Positions 9,137-18,798 of a DNA stretch of 64,000 bases are shown here, piece by piece. Made by a program: the position numbers and the translations under genes. The stretch comes from Acinetobacter sp. NIPH 298. GTDB lineage: Bacteria > Pseudomonadota > Gammaproteobacteria > Pseudomonadales > Moraxellaceae. Each line of letters begins with the position of its first letter. Positions within the stretch are counted from its first letter, which is position 1. The stretch is taken from positions 620,001 through 684,000 of the forward strand of contig NZ_KB850055.1 in assembly GCF_000369505.1 (NCBI RefSeq), read 5' to 3'. The notes beneath the pieces were generated by a model. That model made no database searches and had not been told where the DNA came from. It saw nothing but the letters and a program-made list of their open reading frames with translations.

Positions 9137-9601
9137 TCAGCTTATGATTTCTTCAATTTTTTTACATATATCTATCAAAAGGTTCTGTAACTTTATTTCT
9201 GGTTTTCCTTTATATTCGGTTCTAAAACTATAAATCTTGTTCTTATAATCAATACAATAGAAGAATGTCCCCACAGGTTTTTCCTTTGATTCAGATCCAC
9301 CTTTTTTCAATAATCCTGTACATGAAACATAAATATCGGATTTAATTTTTTTCTTCCCTTTTTTAATCATTTCTTTAGTTACTTGCATTGATTCAGCGGT
9401 ATGCTTTTGAATTAATTTTGATGAAACTTTAAGTAAGTCTTTTTTAACACTTAAATCATAGCAAACCAAGCTACCAACTAAGATATTTCCAGAAAGTGGG
9501 TTGAGTGAGAACTGGTAAGACAAATAACCAGCAGAAGCACTCTCAAAGAAAAATATTGTTAATTTTTTCTTCGCCAATATTTTACATGTTGTCTTTAACA
9601 T
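9137..9601 (-). CDS. CinA C-terminal / PncC-like protein
   Basis: 154 residues resembling the nicotinamide-nucleotide amidase domain (PncC, C-terminal CinA), which deamidates NMN to NaMN. Matching landmarks are FFESASAGYLSYQFS (canonical ESCTGGxLA), NILVGSLVCYDLSVKKDLLKV, IQKHTAESMQVTKEMIKKG, VSCTGLLKKGGSESKEKPVGT. The signature ESCTGG is changed to ESASAG and the sequence is rich in Lys and AT-rich in codons, so it is a divergent copy, perhaps not active as an amidase. Full domain length. Confidence 0.75.
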   Translation of the reverse strand: MLKTTCKILAKKKLTIFFFESASAGYLSYQFSLNPLSGNILVGSLVCYDLSVKKDLLKVSSKLIQKHTAESMQVTKEMIKKGKKKIKSDIYVSCTGLLKKGGSESKEKPVGTFFYCIDYKNKIYSFRTEYKGKPEIKLQNLLIDICKKIEEIIS

Positions 9602-9835
9602 TGTTTGATCACCTTTTTTAATGGTTGATTAAATTATTGAGTATTTAGTTTATTTATTTTAATTTTAAATAATTCAAAATATTGGATTGTAATTTTGTCA
9701 TTTTATATATGTTTGAATAAAAAGATTTTTTTAAAACAATATGTTTTCTTGTTAACGTGCTTTAACAAAAAATCGGTATGAATAAAGGCAGTAAGTCGTA
9801 AGCTTGTTTTTATGTTTTCAACTTGGAGAGTGAAA

Positions 9836-11256
9836 ATGCCAGTTGTCGTCAAAAAAAGGTTACTTGATTTGATACAGGATTATCATCAAAATTATTATGA
9901 GTTAGTTTCTTTTTTCCTTGACGGGAATATTGCTAACATTGAAAAAGAGAAGAAGTCTGTCAATTTATTAAAAATGGAACTTGAACAAGTATGTTTAGAT
10001 GATGTTCATTTTCCCGATCAAATCGGTGATATAAAGCACTGGTATTTAGAGGAAAATAAAAAAACGGGAAATGCCTATCAAGATTATATAAGCCGAAGAC
10101 AATTAGGTGGCCAGCGAGAATATTTTAAGAATATAGGTCAAGCCTTTGAATTTCTGATTAAAGTCTCACCGATAAAAAAAGTTGATGGCTCTTGGCTATA
10201 TAGTATTGTCAATTATTGGAATGATCCTGCATTTCATGATCTTATTTTGATTTATTTGGAGGAATTGGGACTGGGTTCAGCTAAATCTAACCACGTATGT
10301 ATTTATGATGATCTTTTAAGCGTTCTAGGTTTAGATGATTTTGAGCTTTTTCTCGATGATGAATACTACCACCATGCCGCAATTCAATTGGCTTTAGGGT
10401 ATGCACCCCCAGAATTTATTCCAGAAATCGTAGGATTTAACTTCGGTTATGAGAAATTGCCTTTGCATCTTCTGATCACTAATTATGAGCTTAAAGAATT
10501 AGGGATTGATTCAAAATATTTTAACTTACATATTACGATTGATAATCTTGATAATCTTGATAATGGTCATGCTTATAAATCTTTAAAAACATTGGAAAAA
10601 TTGTGTGTTAAATATAAGGATAAAGACGTATTCATCGATAAGCTAAAACGTGGTTATGCATTAAATCAACATGGAATTACCTCACTGCAAATTATTAACA
10701 ATCTCAACTTAGAAGATTTCGTTCATAAAATTTTAAAGCGGAAAGCTTTGATTGGGCAGTTAATGCATAACGAGAAACAGCAAATCGGATGTAAATCTAT
10801 TAATCAATGGCTTTCTAATCCTGATGACATCGAAAGCTTTATCAACCAATTGATAGAAAAAAATGGATCAAACTTAATAAAGCCCCTGAAGAAAGTTTGT
10901 TTTGGAAATTGATTAGCCATCAAGATGGAAAGATGTATGGGGTATTTAATCCCACAGAAAAACAAATTATTCATGATTGGATTGCAGGAGAACAGTACGC
11001 CTCTACTTTTCTTTCTTTTCACCAACACGTTGATAAAGAACAGCCGATCCATAATTTTTTATTTAGTTATATCTCAGATGGTGAACTGGAAAACTTGCAA
11101 ACAAGAGTCAGTCAGACCAGTAATCTGGCCCTTAAGCTTTCAAAGTTGACACCTTTTTTAGCTCCCGATACTCATCACAAAACTATTGGGTTATGGAGTA
11201 CGCAAAAATATACGGAACTTTTATTTCCTTATTTAACCAGTTCACTTAACCGATAA
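9836..11256 (+). pseudogene. iron-containing redox enzyme (heme oxygenase-like fold), frameshifted
   Basis: Two frames look like one gene of about 473 codons split by a single-base shift. Frame one runs 9836-10912 and contains the family stretch LEELGLGSAKSNHVCIYDDLLSVLGLDD, known from Haem_oxygenase_2-type iron enzymes. After the A7 run at 10857-10863 the sense continues in another frame (KWIKLNKAPEESLFWKLISHQDGKMYGVFNPTEK) to the stop at 11256. One extra A restores a single frame. Start ATG 9836 follows GGAGAG; an ATG at 9812 is in frame without RBS. This may be a true mutation, phase variation, or a sequencing error. It lies just upstream of katE in the same direction. Confidence 0.7.
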
Positions 11257-11306
11257 CGATTCATCAAAACTTTTTATTTTCTAGCTAACTGTAAATAGGT
11301 CGCTAC

Positions 11307-13442
11307 ATGAATGACAACACTAAAAACACCGAAACGAAAAGCGCCTTAGCAGGTCAAACTCCTGATAAGTGCAATACGACAGAGAAAACAGCTCAACTTG
11401 ATCAGGTCCGTACAGATGCAACCAATGAAGCATTGACGACTAATCAAGGTGTGAAAATTTCCGATAATCAAAATAGTCTTAAGGCTGGCGTTCGAGGTTC
11501 AACACTACTTGAAGATTTTATTTTAAGAGAAAAAATCACTCATTTTGATCATGAACGTATTCCTGAACGGATTGTGCATGCTCGAGGTGTCGGTGCACAT
11601 GGCTATTTTCAGGCATATGAAGGGAATGAACGTTTTACAAAAGCAGGATTTTTAACTGATCCGACGATTCAAACACCTATTTTTGTACGGTGTTCGACCG
11701 TACAAGGCCCGCGTGGTTCTGCGGATACCGTTCGTGATATCCGAGGTTTTGCCATCAAATTTTATACCCAAGAGGGTAATTTTGATTTAGTTGGTAATAA
11801 TGCGCCTGTTTTTTTCATTCAAGATGGCATTAAATTTCCTGATTTTGTTCATGCAGTCAAACCAGAACCGCATACAGAAGTTCCAACAGGAGGAAGTGCA
11901 CATGATACTTTTTGGGATTTTGTATCATTGGTACCCGAATCTGCTCATGCGGTGATGTGGGCGATGTCAGATCGGGCTATTCCACGTAATTTACGTTCGA
12001 TCCAAGGTTTTGGTGTGCATACTTTCCGATTGATCGATGCACATGAAAAAGCAAGATTTGTTAAATTCCATTGGACTCCAAAACAAGGCGTGCATGCACT
12101 TGTTTGGGATGAAGCACAAAAATTAGCAGGTAAAGATCCTGATTTTCATCGCAGGGATTTATATGAAGCTATTGAGCAGGGCATTTATCCTGAATGGGAG
12201 TTAGGCGTGCAGATCATCGAAGAAGAAGATGAAATGAGCTTTGACTTTGATTTGCTTGACCCTACTAAACTTATTCCAGAAGAGTTAGTGCCGATAACAC
12301 CGCTCGGAAAATTCGTACTTAATCGTAATGTTGACAATTTTTTTGCTGAAACAGAACAGATTGCATTCTGTCCAGGTCATATTGTACCTGGTATAGATTT
12401 TAGCAATGATCCACTTTTACAAGCTCGTTTGTTTTCTTATACCGATACGCAGCTGAGTCGTTTAGGTGGACCGAACTTCCATCAAATTCCGATTAATAAG
12501 CCTGTATGTCCTTTTCACAATCATCAACGAGATGCAATGCATCAATCTGAAATTCATAAGGGGCAGGCATCTTATCAACCTAACTCAATTGACAATAATT
12601 GGCCGATAGAAGTTCCTGTCGCTACTCAGAATGGTGGTTTCGAGAGTTATCAGGAACGTGTTGATGGTCATAAAATTCGTCAGCGTAGTGAATCGTTTTC
12701 CGACCATTTTTCTCAAGCACGTTTGTATTATCAAAGTTTAGCGCCACATGAACAGAAACACGTGGTGGACGCTTATACCTTTGAATTAAGTAAGGTTAAA
12801 CGTCAACACATTAGAGAAAGAGAAGTGCAATCTATTTTGGCCAATATTGATATAGATTTAGCCCAACAAGTCGGCAAAAATTTAGGAATAAAAGTGCCTG
12901 ATTTGGCCGAGAGTTTCAAACATGCCATGATCGAAAAGTCTGAACGACTTTCTATGCAAGCTTTTATCCCCGAAGATATTAAAGGCAGAAAAATAGCGGT
13001 ATTAATTCATGATAACGTCAATGCTGAAAGCGTGCGTACGATTCAGAATTGGGCGATGAAAGAGAAGGTGATTGCTCATTTACTAACCCCAGTGCTCGCT
13101 CCAGTAAAAGGTATGCGAGATGAAGAAATCACATCTGATGGGATGCAGAAAGCCGAACCTTCGATTGCATATGATGCTGTCATTATCGTAGATGGTGATA
13201 ATTCGAATATGGTTTCCGCAGATGGTGTGACCAAACATTATTTACTTGAAGCTTATAAGCATTTAAAGCCTATGGTCTTTTTAGGAGATAAATCAGCATT
13301 GTTGGATCAACTTGAGTTAAGCCCTGATGAAGGAACGCTTATACAGGACGATTTTCGTCATGTCGCAGAAAAACTAAAACATCTTCTGCGACATCACCGA
13401 ATTTGGTCAAGAGAAGCGCTGATAGCGGCGATTCCAGCTTAG
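11307..13442 (+). CDS. katE: catalase HPII (large-subunit, KatE)
   Basis: Decomposes hydrogen peroxide; a heme catalase of the large-subunit clade, 711 residues. The catalytic His is H91 in ERIVHARGVGAHGYF; the distal and proximal regions (RCSTVQGPRGSADT, ARLFSYTDTQLSRLGGPNF with the heme-ligand Tyr) are present. The last 150 residues form the flavodoxin/DJ-1-like domain typical of HPII (GRKIAVLIHDNVNAESV). The N-terminal 60 residues are a polar extension. About 50 bases separate it from the frameshifted iron enzyme. KatE is commonly a stationary-phase and desiccation-stress gene in Acinetobacter. Confidence 0.97.
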   Translation: MNDNTKNTETKSALAGQTPDKCNTTEKTAQLDQVRTDATNEALTTNQGVKISDNQNSLKAGVRGSTLLEDFILREKITHFDHERIPERIVHARGVGAHGYFQAYEGNERFTKAGFLTDPTIQTPIFVRCSTVQGPRGSADTVRDIRGFAIKFYTQEGNFDLVGNNAPVFFIQDGIKFPDFVHAVKPEPHTEVPTGGSAHDTFWDFVSLVPESAHAVMWAMSDRAIPRNLRSIQGFGVHTFRLIDAHEKARFVKFHWTPKQGVHALVWDEAQKLAGKDPDFHRRDLYEAIEQGIYPEWELGVQIIEEEDEMSFDFDLLDPTKLIPEELVPITPLGKFVLNRNVDNFFAETEQIAFCPGHIVPGIDFSNDPLLQARLFSYTDTQLSRLGGPNFHQIPINKPVCPFHNHQRDAMHQSEIHKGQASYQPNSIDNNWPIEVPVATQNGGFESYQERVDGHKIRQRSESFSDHFSQARLYYQSLAPHEQKHVVDAYTFELSKVKRQHIREREVQSILANIDIDLAQQVGKNLGIKVPDLAESFKHAMIEKSERLSMQAFIPEDIKGRKIAVLIHDNVNAESVRTIQNWAMKEKVIAHLLTPVLAPVKGMRDEEITSDGMQKAEPSIAYDAVIIVDGDNSNMVSADGVTKHYLLEAYKHLKPMVFLGDKSALLDQLELSPDEGTLIQDDFRHVAEKLKHLLRHHRIWSREALIAAIPA

Positions 13443-13465
13443 TTGATTTGGTATGATGACAAACA

Positions 13466-14434
13466 CTAGGTTGCAGTTATTTTGACCAGAACGACTGCAA
13501 TCCTTTCGATGTGTTGGTAGTTCGGTTGTTCTAACTCTTCGCCAAATACATCAGGATCGATTTCCTCATAGGTACATTTCAAAGTTGGATAATTGATGAT
13601 CCAACTTTGAATGGCTTCCAAAAATTTATTGCCGTATTGGCTGATTGAAATTCCTGTATATAGAAAAATGCTACCATTCGGGGCAAGTCTTTTTACCGCC
13701 TCTCTTAGAATCTTGAAGGACAATTCTGTGCCATCTAAATTGTTTCCACCATGCCGATACTGCCGTTCTTGGATATCCATTAGATAAGGGGGATTGGCAA
13801 ATATAAGGTCAAAATTCCCTTCTAAATTAGAAAATAAATTGCTATGAATAGGATAAATATTTTCTAAGCCATTAAATTGTTGGTTTACCTGACTATAAAA
13901 CAAGGTCTTAGGGTTAATGTCAGCAGTAAATACCTCAGAAATTGAGGGAAAGCGTTTGGCAATTGAAATCGCGACAGCGGATGTCCCACAGCATAACTCG
14001 ACAGCTCGTTGGCAGGATGGAGATTGGGTGAGTAAATATTGCTTAAGGTGATAATAAAATCGATAGGTGTCGGGGCCAAAAAATACGGCATCATTTTCTA
14101 CGGTTGGAAAAGCAGAATGAATAAATAATTCATCCTCCAATGATGCAACTCGGATTTTACTGAAACACTGATTGTTCTCAATGTGGATAAGATCTGCTTT
14201 TTCCAAGAGGCTAAAGAGTTGAGGATCTAAATCCTTAGGAGCAAAAGGCAGATTCCATCCGAAAATATCTCTAAGCGTTGTAGACCTTGATGACAAACTT
14301 TCCTTTCTTTTTATAATACGTTCATGCGTTAGTGGCGTAATTACTGTAAATCGATAATTTTGCTCTTTTAAAAATTTTAATAAAAAGAGCAAAACATGTT
14401 GCTGTAGAAGCGGTGTATCAAGGAATTGTTTCAT
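13466..14434 (-). CDS. SAM-dependent methyltransferase with NPPY motif
   Basis: 322 residues. Rossmann-type SAM site (AVELCCGTSAVAISIAKRFP) and the catalytic N-P-P-Y motif (LIFANPPYLMDIQER), as in HemK/PrmC-like and RlmG-like enzymes that methylate an amide or exocyclic amine nitrogen. An N-terminal domain of about 130 residues precedes the methyltransferase core. The substrate cannot be read from sequence. Faces katE tail to tail and shares direction with the following SDR gene. Confidence 0.85.
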   Translation of the reverse strand: MKQFLDTPLLQQHVLLFLLKFLKEQNYRFTVITPLTHERIIKRKESLSSRSTTLRDIFGWNLPFAPKDLDPQLFSLLEKADLIHIENNQCFSKIRVASLEDELFIHSAFPTVENDAVFFGPDTYRFYYHLKQYLLTQSPSCQRAVELCCGTSAVAISIAKRFPSISEVFTADINPKTLFYSQVNQQFNGLENIYPIHSNLFSNLEGNFDLIFANPPYLMDIQERQYRHGGNNLDGTELSFKILREAVKRLAPNGSIFLYTGISISQYGNKFLEAIQSWIINYPTLKCTYEEIDPDVFGEELEQPNYQHIERIAVVLVKITAT

Positions 14435-14485
14435 TATCGGTCTCTTATTTTTATAAAAACCTCGAAGACGAGGTTGATTGTTTAC

Positions 14486-15364
14486 TTAACCATTGACGAT
14501 TTCACCACCATTGACGTGGATCACTTGTCCCGTAATATAGCTGGCATCATCTGAAGCTAGAAATAGAAAAGCAGGGGCGACTTCACTGGGTTGTCCCATT
14601 CTTCCCATTGGCGTATTTTTACCAAACTCTGCCACAGTTTCTGAGTCAAAACTACTCGGGATCAATGGTGTCCATATTGGGCCAGGTGCAACCCCATTTA
14701 CGCGAATTCCTTTTTTCTGTTTCATCAAGTTATTGGATAAGCTCCGAGTAAAGGTTGTAATCGCGCCTTTGGTGCTTGCGTAATCAATTAATTCATCGTG
14801 ACCTTGATAACTGGTAATACTTGTGGTGTTAATGATGCTATCTCCTTCATCTAAATGAGGAAGTACCGCTTTGGTAAAATAAAACATGGAAAAAATATTG
14901 GTTCTAAAAGTTGTTTCTAGTTGTTCATCGCTGATATTCACGATATCGCTTTGTTGAAATTGAACCGCTGCATTATTAATCAAAATGTTGATTTTCCCAA
15001 ATTTACTGATCACTTCGTTGACACAATAAATAGCAACATTTGGATCGGTGATATCCGCTTTAATTAACAAACATTGTTGACCTTCTTTTTCTACTAACTG
15101 CTTTGTCTCCTCTGCATCCTCTTGTTCCTCTAAGTAGACAATGGCGACGTCTGCACCTTCTCTTGCAAATAAAACGGCAATAGAGCGACCTATGCCACTA
15201 TCTCCACCGCTAATTAAAGCGACCTTGTCTTTAAGCTTATCACTTCCCTGATGTGTTGTTTTGATAACCTCTGGGATAGGGTGCATCAGTGTTTGTTTAC
15301 CAGGTTGATGTTGTTGTTCTTGAGCGGGTGCTGAAGTCGGATAATCATGGATTGTCTTGTTCAT
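14486..15364 (-). CDS. SDR family oxidoreductase (YghA-like)
   Basis: 292-residue NAD(P)-dependent short-chain dehydrogenase. The cofactor loop SGGDSGIG is at residues 52-59, NNAA follows, and the catalytic Ser (TTSITSYQG) and YASTKGA (Tyr-x-x-x-Lys) are intact. The 45-residue N-terminal extension is typical of the YghA / general-stress SDR group. The C-terminal ITGQVIHVNGG ends the fold. Substrate unknown; its place next to katE and small hydrophilic genes fits a stress role. Confidence 0.9.
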   Translation of the reverse strand: MNKTIHDYPTSAPAQEQQHQPGKQTLMHPIPEVIKTTHQGSDKLKDKVALISGGDSGIGRSIAVLFAREGADVAIVYLEEQEDAEETKQLVEKEGQQCLLIKADITDPNVAIYCVNEVISKFGKINILINNAAVQFQQSDIVNISDEQLETTFRTNIFSMFYFTKAVLPHLDEGDSIINTTSITSYQGHDELIDYASTKGAITTFTRSLSNNLMKQKKGIRVNGVAPGPIWTPLIPSSFDSETVAEFGKNTPMGRMGQPSEVAPAFLFLASDDASYITGQVIHVNGGEIVNG

Positions 15365-15877
15365 CTTAGGGTTTCCTTACTATGCATATATTCTATAATC
15401 TTTTTAAAACGTGTTATTTTGAGTAAAAGTTATATTTAGATTGGTTTTATTTGTATTTATTCCGTAGAGAGGGTTTAGTATATGTAAGTCTTTTAATCCA
15501 GATTTATAGCGTCAAGATTGTTTGGTCGTTTTTTTTCTGATGCGGATTTTTAAGTTATGATTAATTAAAATGATGGTAATATTAATTTTTTTTGAATGGT
15601 TATAATTGTGACAAAGTTTTTTAAGTTGAGGTTAGATATTATTTTCTATCGTGACTTTATTAAATAGTGTTTTCTTGAATTGTTTTGAAATATTTTTAGG
15701 TTCTTTGTAACGTAATGGTTAAGAAATATTTAAAAAAACTATAAATAGTCCTGACATTTCAATTGCTTAGTGAATAAAGTAAAAAAAATATAATAGTTAT
15801 AACTCTTGTTACAACCATTTAGTCGACAATGATATAAATTTTTTACATAGTAGACAGTACTATTCGGGAGAATTATC
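15365..15877. other. AT-rich intergenic region
   Basis: 513 bases between divergent genes, very AT-rich, with no supported gene or clear repeat. It must hold the promoters of the SDR gene (minus) and the 75-residue gene (plus). Confidence 0.4.
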
Positions 15878-16105
15878 ATGAACAAGATCACTGTGATGAT
15901 TAAAGATCAAGAAGAAAATGAATCTATAGTTGTTGCACAGCTGAATAACATAGAGGATCACGAAATTCCATTCTTTAAGAGAGTGGAACATATTGAAGTT
16001 GAGGGGCGGAATATTTTTCCAAATATAGATTTTATTTTTGAGGATGAATTCGATGGAAAAACCTATAAAATAATTTCTGTTGTTAATGATAAGAGATTTA
16101 TCTAA
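15878..16105 (+). CDS. small protein of unknown function
   Basis: 75 residues, mixed charged and hydrophobic, probably a small beta-rich soluble protein (IEVEGRNIFPNIDFIFEDEFDGKTYKIISVV). RBS GGGAGAATTATC precedes the ATG and a strong terminator follows, so it is likely a real single-gene unit. No family recognised. Confidence 0.65.
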   Translation: MNKITVMIKDQEENESIVVAQLNNIEDHEIPFFKRVEHIEVEGRNIFPNIDFIFEDEFDGKTYKIISVVNDKRFI

Positions 16106-16134
16106 AAATCAGTTGCTTAAGTTTTTATGAAAAC

Positions 16135-16165
16135 AACTCACTTATTTAAATTAAATAAGTGAGTT
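16135..16165. terminator. terminator after the 75-aa gene
   Basis: Perfect inverted repeat of 15-base arms beginning AACTCACTTATTT and ending with its complement, followed by CTGTTTTA. Confidence 0.75.
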
Positions 16166-16317
16166 CTGTTTTATTGAAATATTTTATCGTGTTGGTATAT
16201 GTTAATTTAGATTATATTGTTTATTAAGTTATAAGTGTTTAAAAATCAAGAAAAGAACTTGCTGATTTTAGCTTAGCAAGCTCTTTATAATGAAAATATA
16301 TTTTATGTTTATATCTA

Positions 16318-16548
16318 TCAAGTAATTGGGTTGAGCCCTTTAACAATATCATTAAATTCAGAACCATTTAACCAAAAAGATTTCTTTAAGAAGAGGGTAG
16401 TCATAATACTTTCTGCTGCTTCACTATTTGGGCTTTCACAAAACAATCCATAACTATTGCCTAGTACAGTGTTGTTTTCAATAAGACGAATAAAGTAAGC
16501 ATGTTGTTCATCAGCATAGCCAAGAATTGCATCACGTCGACTGTCCAT
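16318..16548 (-). CDS. ddrR: candidate DdrR DNA-damage co-regulator
   Basis: 76-residue acidic soluble protein, transcribed away from the UmuDAb-type umuD gene. I do not recognise its sequence by motif. The assignment rests on context: in Acinetobacter, as I recall, the small genus-specific gene ddrR sits next to umuDAb, near katE, and acts as co-repressor with UmuDAb. GGAGA lies nine bases before the ATG. The only operator-like site in the shared intergenic region is close to umuD, about 230 bases from this start, which weakens the case. Confidence 0.5.
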   Translation of the reverse strand: MDSRRDAILGYADEQHAYFIRLIENNTVLGNSYGLFCESPNSEAAESIMTTLFLKKSFWLNGSEFNDIVKGLNPIT

Positions 16549-16775
16549 TTTTCATGTCTCCACATCAAAAATATTTGAATAAAACCTAACGGCTGATAGA
16601 CCAAACTTATTCGTGAATTAGATCAATAACTTAAATGCTGTATGAAGATGAAATGCATTATAAGTCATTCATTTAAAATAAGAATCTCACTTTGTTTTAC
16701 ATCCTTGTCTAAGTTCAACAAGTGAGTGCTTGATCTATGAAATTTATTGTTATGCAAAATTAATTGCACGTCAAC

Positions 16776-16796
16776 TTGAATTTGTAACTTTTTCAA
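16776..16796. promoter_or_regulatory. UmuDAb-type SOS operator
   Basis: Palindrome TTGAA-N11-TTCAA, with GTAAC in the middle and arms extending to AACTTGAA/TTCAAGTT. It closely matches the operator I recall for UmuDAb-controlled DNA-damage genes in Acinetobacter. It ends about 45 bases before the umuD start, where a repressor would block transcription. Confidence 0.75.
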
Positions 16797-16841
16797 GTTA
16801 AATTGAATTACTGTTGTTAATCACTTGGGTTGGGGGGAATG

Positions 16842-17453
16842 ATGTCCAAAAAAAATGAATTTGAGCATGGCGGTGCGAGAGCAAATGCTGGGCGAAAGGC
16901 GCAATTCAGTGAACCGACCAAAGTGATTCGTGTTCCTGAATCCCAAGTGGATTTCATCAAAAATTGGTTACTGAATAATGTCAAAACGGGCACGCATACA
17001 GATTTGACCTCTTCAATGAAAATTCAGAATGTTCAAGCGAACAATGATCGAATTTACCACATTCCACTGGCAACGGAACGTGTTGCTGCGGGATTTCCAT
17101 CGCCTGCACAAGATCATGTAGAGCAAGCATTGGATTTAAATCAGTTTTTAATTCGAAATGAAAACTCTACTTTTATTGTGAAAGCCAATTCACTGTCGAT
17201 GTTAGATGTCGGAATTGACATTGATGATCCCTTGGTCGTTGATCGGAGTATCCCAGCGAAGTCGGGTGATATTGTGATTGCATTGATTGACAATGATTTC
17301 ACGGTGAAACGCTTGATGATTGATCACCATTTTAACCCACCAAAAGTATGGCTAAAGGCTGAAAACCCTGATTTTCAGAATATCTATATTCATGAGGGGC
17401 AAGAATTGGTGATTTGGGGTGTGGTGACATATAACTTGAAGCCGATGTGGTAG
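16842..17453 (+). CDS. umuD: UmuDAb-type LexA-like repressor / UmuD
   Basis: S24-family self-cleaving protein. Counting from the ATG at 16842 it has 203 residues, with cleavage site A83-G84 (VAAGF), Ser119 (NSLSM) and Lys156 (TVKRL): the same length and positions as I recall for Acinetobacter UmuDAb, which doubles as a LexA-like repressor of DNA-damage genes. The extended N-terminus (EFEHGGARANAGRKA) is typical. Two ATGs (16839, 16842) follow a GGGGGG tract; the second matches the family N-terminus. An operator-like palindrome lies upstream, and umuC follows seven bases after the stop. Confidence 0.9.
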   Translation: MSKKNEFEHGGARANAGRKAQFSEPTKVIRVPESQVDFIKNWLLNNVKTGTHTDLTSSMKIQNVQANNDRIYHIPLATERVAAGFPSPAQDHVEQALDLNQFLIRNENSTFIVKANSLSMLDVGIDIDDPLVVDRSIPAKSGDIVIALIDNDFTVKRLMIDHHFNPPKVWLKAENPDFQNIYIHEGQELVIWGVVTYNLKPMW

Positions 17454-17459
17454 TTATAA

Positions 17460-18758
17460 ATGAATGTACCACAACGTATTTTTGCTTTGATCGATGTAAA
17501 TAACGCTTATGTCAGTTGTGAGCGTGTATTTAATCCAAAGTTAGAAAAACGTCCTGTGGTGGTGCTTTCAAACAATGATGGCTGTGTGGTTTCTCGTTCT
17601 TATGAAGCAAAAAAACTTGGCATAAAAATGGCTGTTCCATTGTTTCAAATTGAAGAGATTATTCGCCAGCATCAGGTCGAAGTACTTTCAAGTAATTATG
17701 CCTTGTATGCAGAAATGTCGCGGCGTTTCATGAATATATTGGGTAGTTTTGTTGATCCTTGTGAGCAAGAAGTTTATTCGATTGATGAATGCTTTTTAGA
17801 GTTGACTGCCCATCAACAAAGTTATGATTTGAGTGAATATGCACGTCAGATTTTAGCGACAGTCAAAAACTGGTTGGGGTTGCCATGCTGTATTGGTATC
17901 GGATACTCCAAAACACAAGCAAAACTTGCGAATAACTTAGCTAAAACGTATGCCTGTTTCGATAGTGTTTGTAATATCGTTGATGAAGATCCTTGTATTA
18001 TTGAAGACTTACTTCTTTATACACCCGTAGGAGAGGTGTGGGGTGTCGGACGAAAGATTCGACAGCGCTTAGAAAAAATGAATATTTGTTCAGTGATGGA
18101 TTTAGTCCAAGCAGATCCTAAAATGATCGGGAAGCAATTTTCTGTCGTAATGGAAAATACAGTCAAAGAACTACAAGGAATGGCGTGTTTAGAGATTGAA
18201 GATGTGATTTCAGATCGTCGGCAAGTGTTAAGCAGTCGTTCATTTGGTCAGCCAATTGAAGATAAAAATAGCCTAAGTGGTGCTTTAACTGAGTTTAGCT
18301 TGCGGGCAGTAGAGCGGCTTCGTAAACAAAACTTATTATGCAAGGCGGTTGGCGTCAGTATCCGAACCAATCGATTTAACAAAGAACAATATTATCGTCC
18401 ATTTACTATGGTGTATTTAGCAGATTATAGTGACGATCGTTTAGAAATTATAAAAGCGGTACAGCAAGGCTTAGATCGAATCTATCTAGCAGGGCATCGT
18501 TATAAAAAAGCAGAGGTCATTTTGTTAGACATCATTCCGCGACACAGCCATGCGGTTGATTTATTCCATGATACGGATGAACTGATTGCTCGTCAGAATC
18601 TTTCGGTTGCTTTTGATAAGATTAATGAAAAGTTCGGACGAGATGTGATGACGTTTGGGCGATTGATCACTCCGCAAGGACGAACTTGGGGGATGACTCA
18701 AAATCATAAATCACCCAGTTATCTGACCAAGTGGGATGAGGTTTTGAGGGTGGGGTAA
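17460..18758 (+). CDS. umuC: DNA polymerase V catalytic subunit UmuC
   Basis: Y-family error-prone polymerase of 432 residues, full length. Catalytic carboxylates are visible in [15 protein letters not shown] near the start and in [12 protein letters not shown]; the little-finger and C-terminal UmuC domain ([27 protein letters not shown]) are present. Co-transcribed with the upstream UmuDAb gene, so probably induced by DNA damage. Cleaved UmuD would be its partner. Confidence 0.95.
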   Translation: MNVPQRIFALIDVNNAYVSCERVFNPKLEKRPVVVLSNNDGCVVSRSYEAKKLGIKMAVPLFQIEEIIRQHQVEVLSSNYALYAEMSRRFMNILGSFVDPCEQEVYSIDECFLELTAHQQSYDLSEYARQILATVKNWLGLPCCIGIGYSKTQAKLANNLAKTYACFDSVCNIVDEDPCIIEDLLLYTPVGEVWGVGRKIRQRLEKMNICSVMDLVQADPKMIGKQFSVVMENTVKELQGMACLEIEDVISDRRQVLSSRSFGQPIEDKNSLSGALTEFSLRAVERLRKQNLLCKAVGVSIRTNRFNKEQYYRPFTMVYLADYSDDRLEIIKAVQQGLDRIYLAGHRYKKAEVILLDIIPRHSHAVDLFHDTDELIARQNLSVAFDKINEKFGRDVMTFGRLITPQGRTWGMTQNHKSPSYLTKWDEVLRVG

Positions 18759-18798
18759 ATGGTTTTCGAGTTGCAGATTTTATATGTGTTTTAATTGA

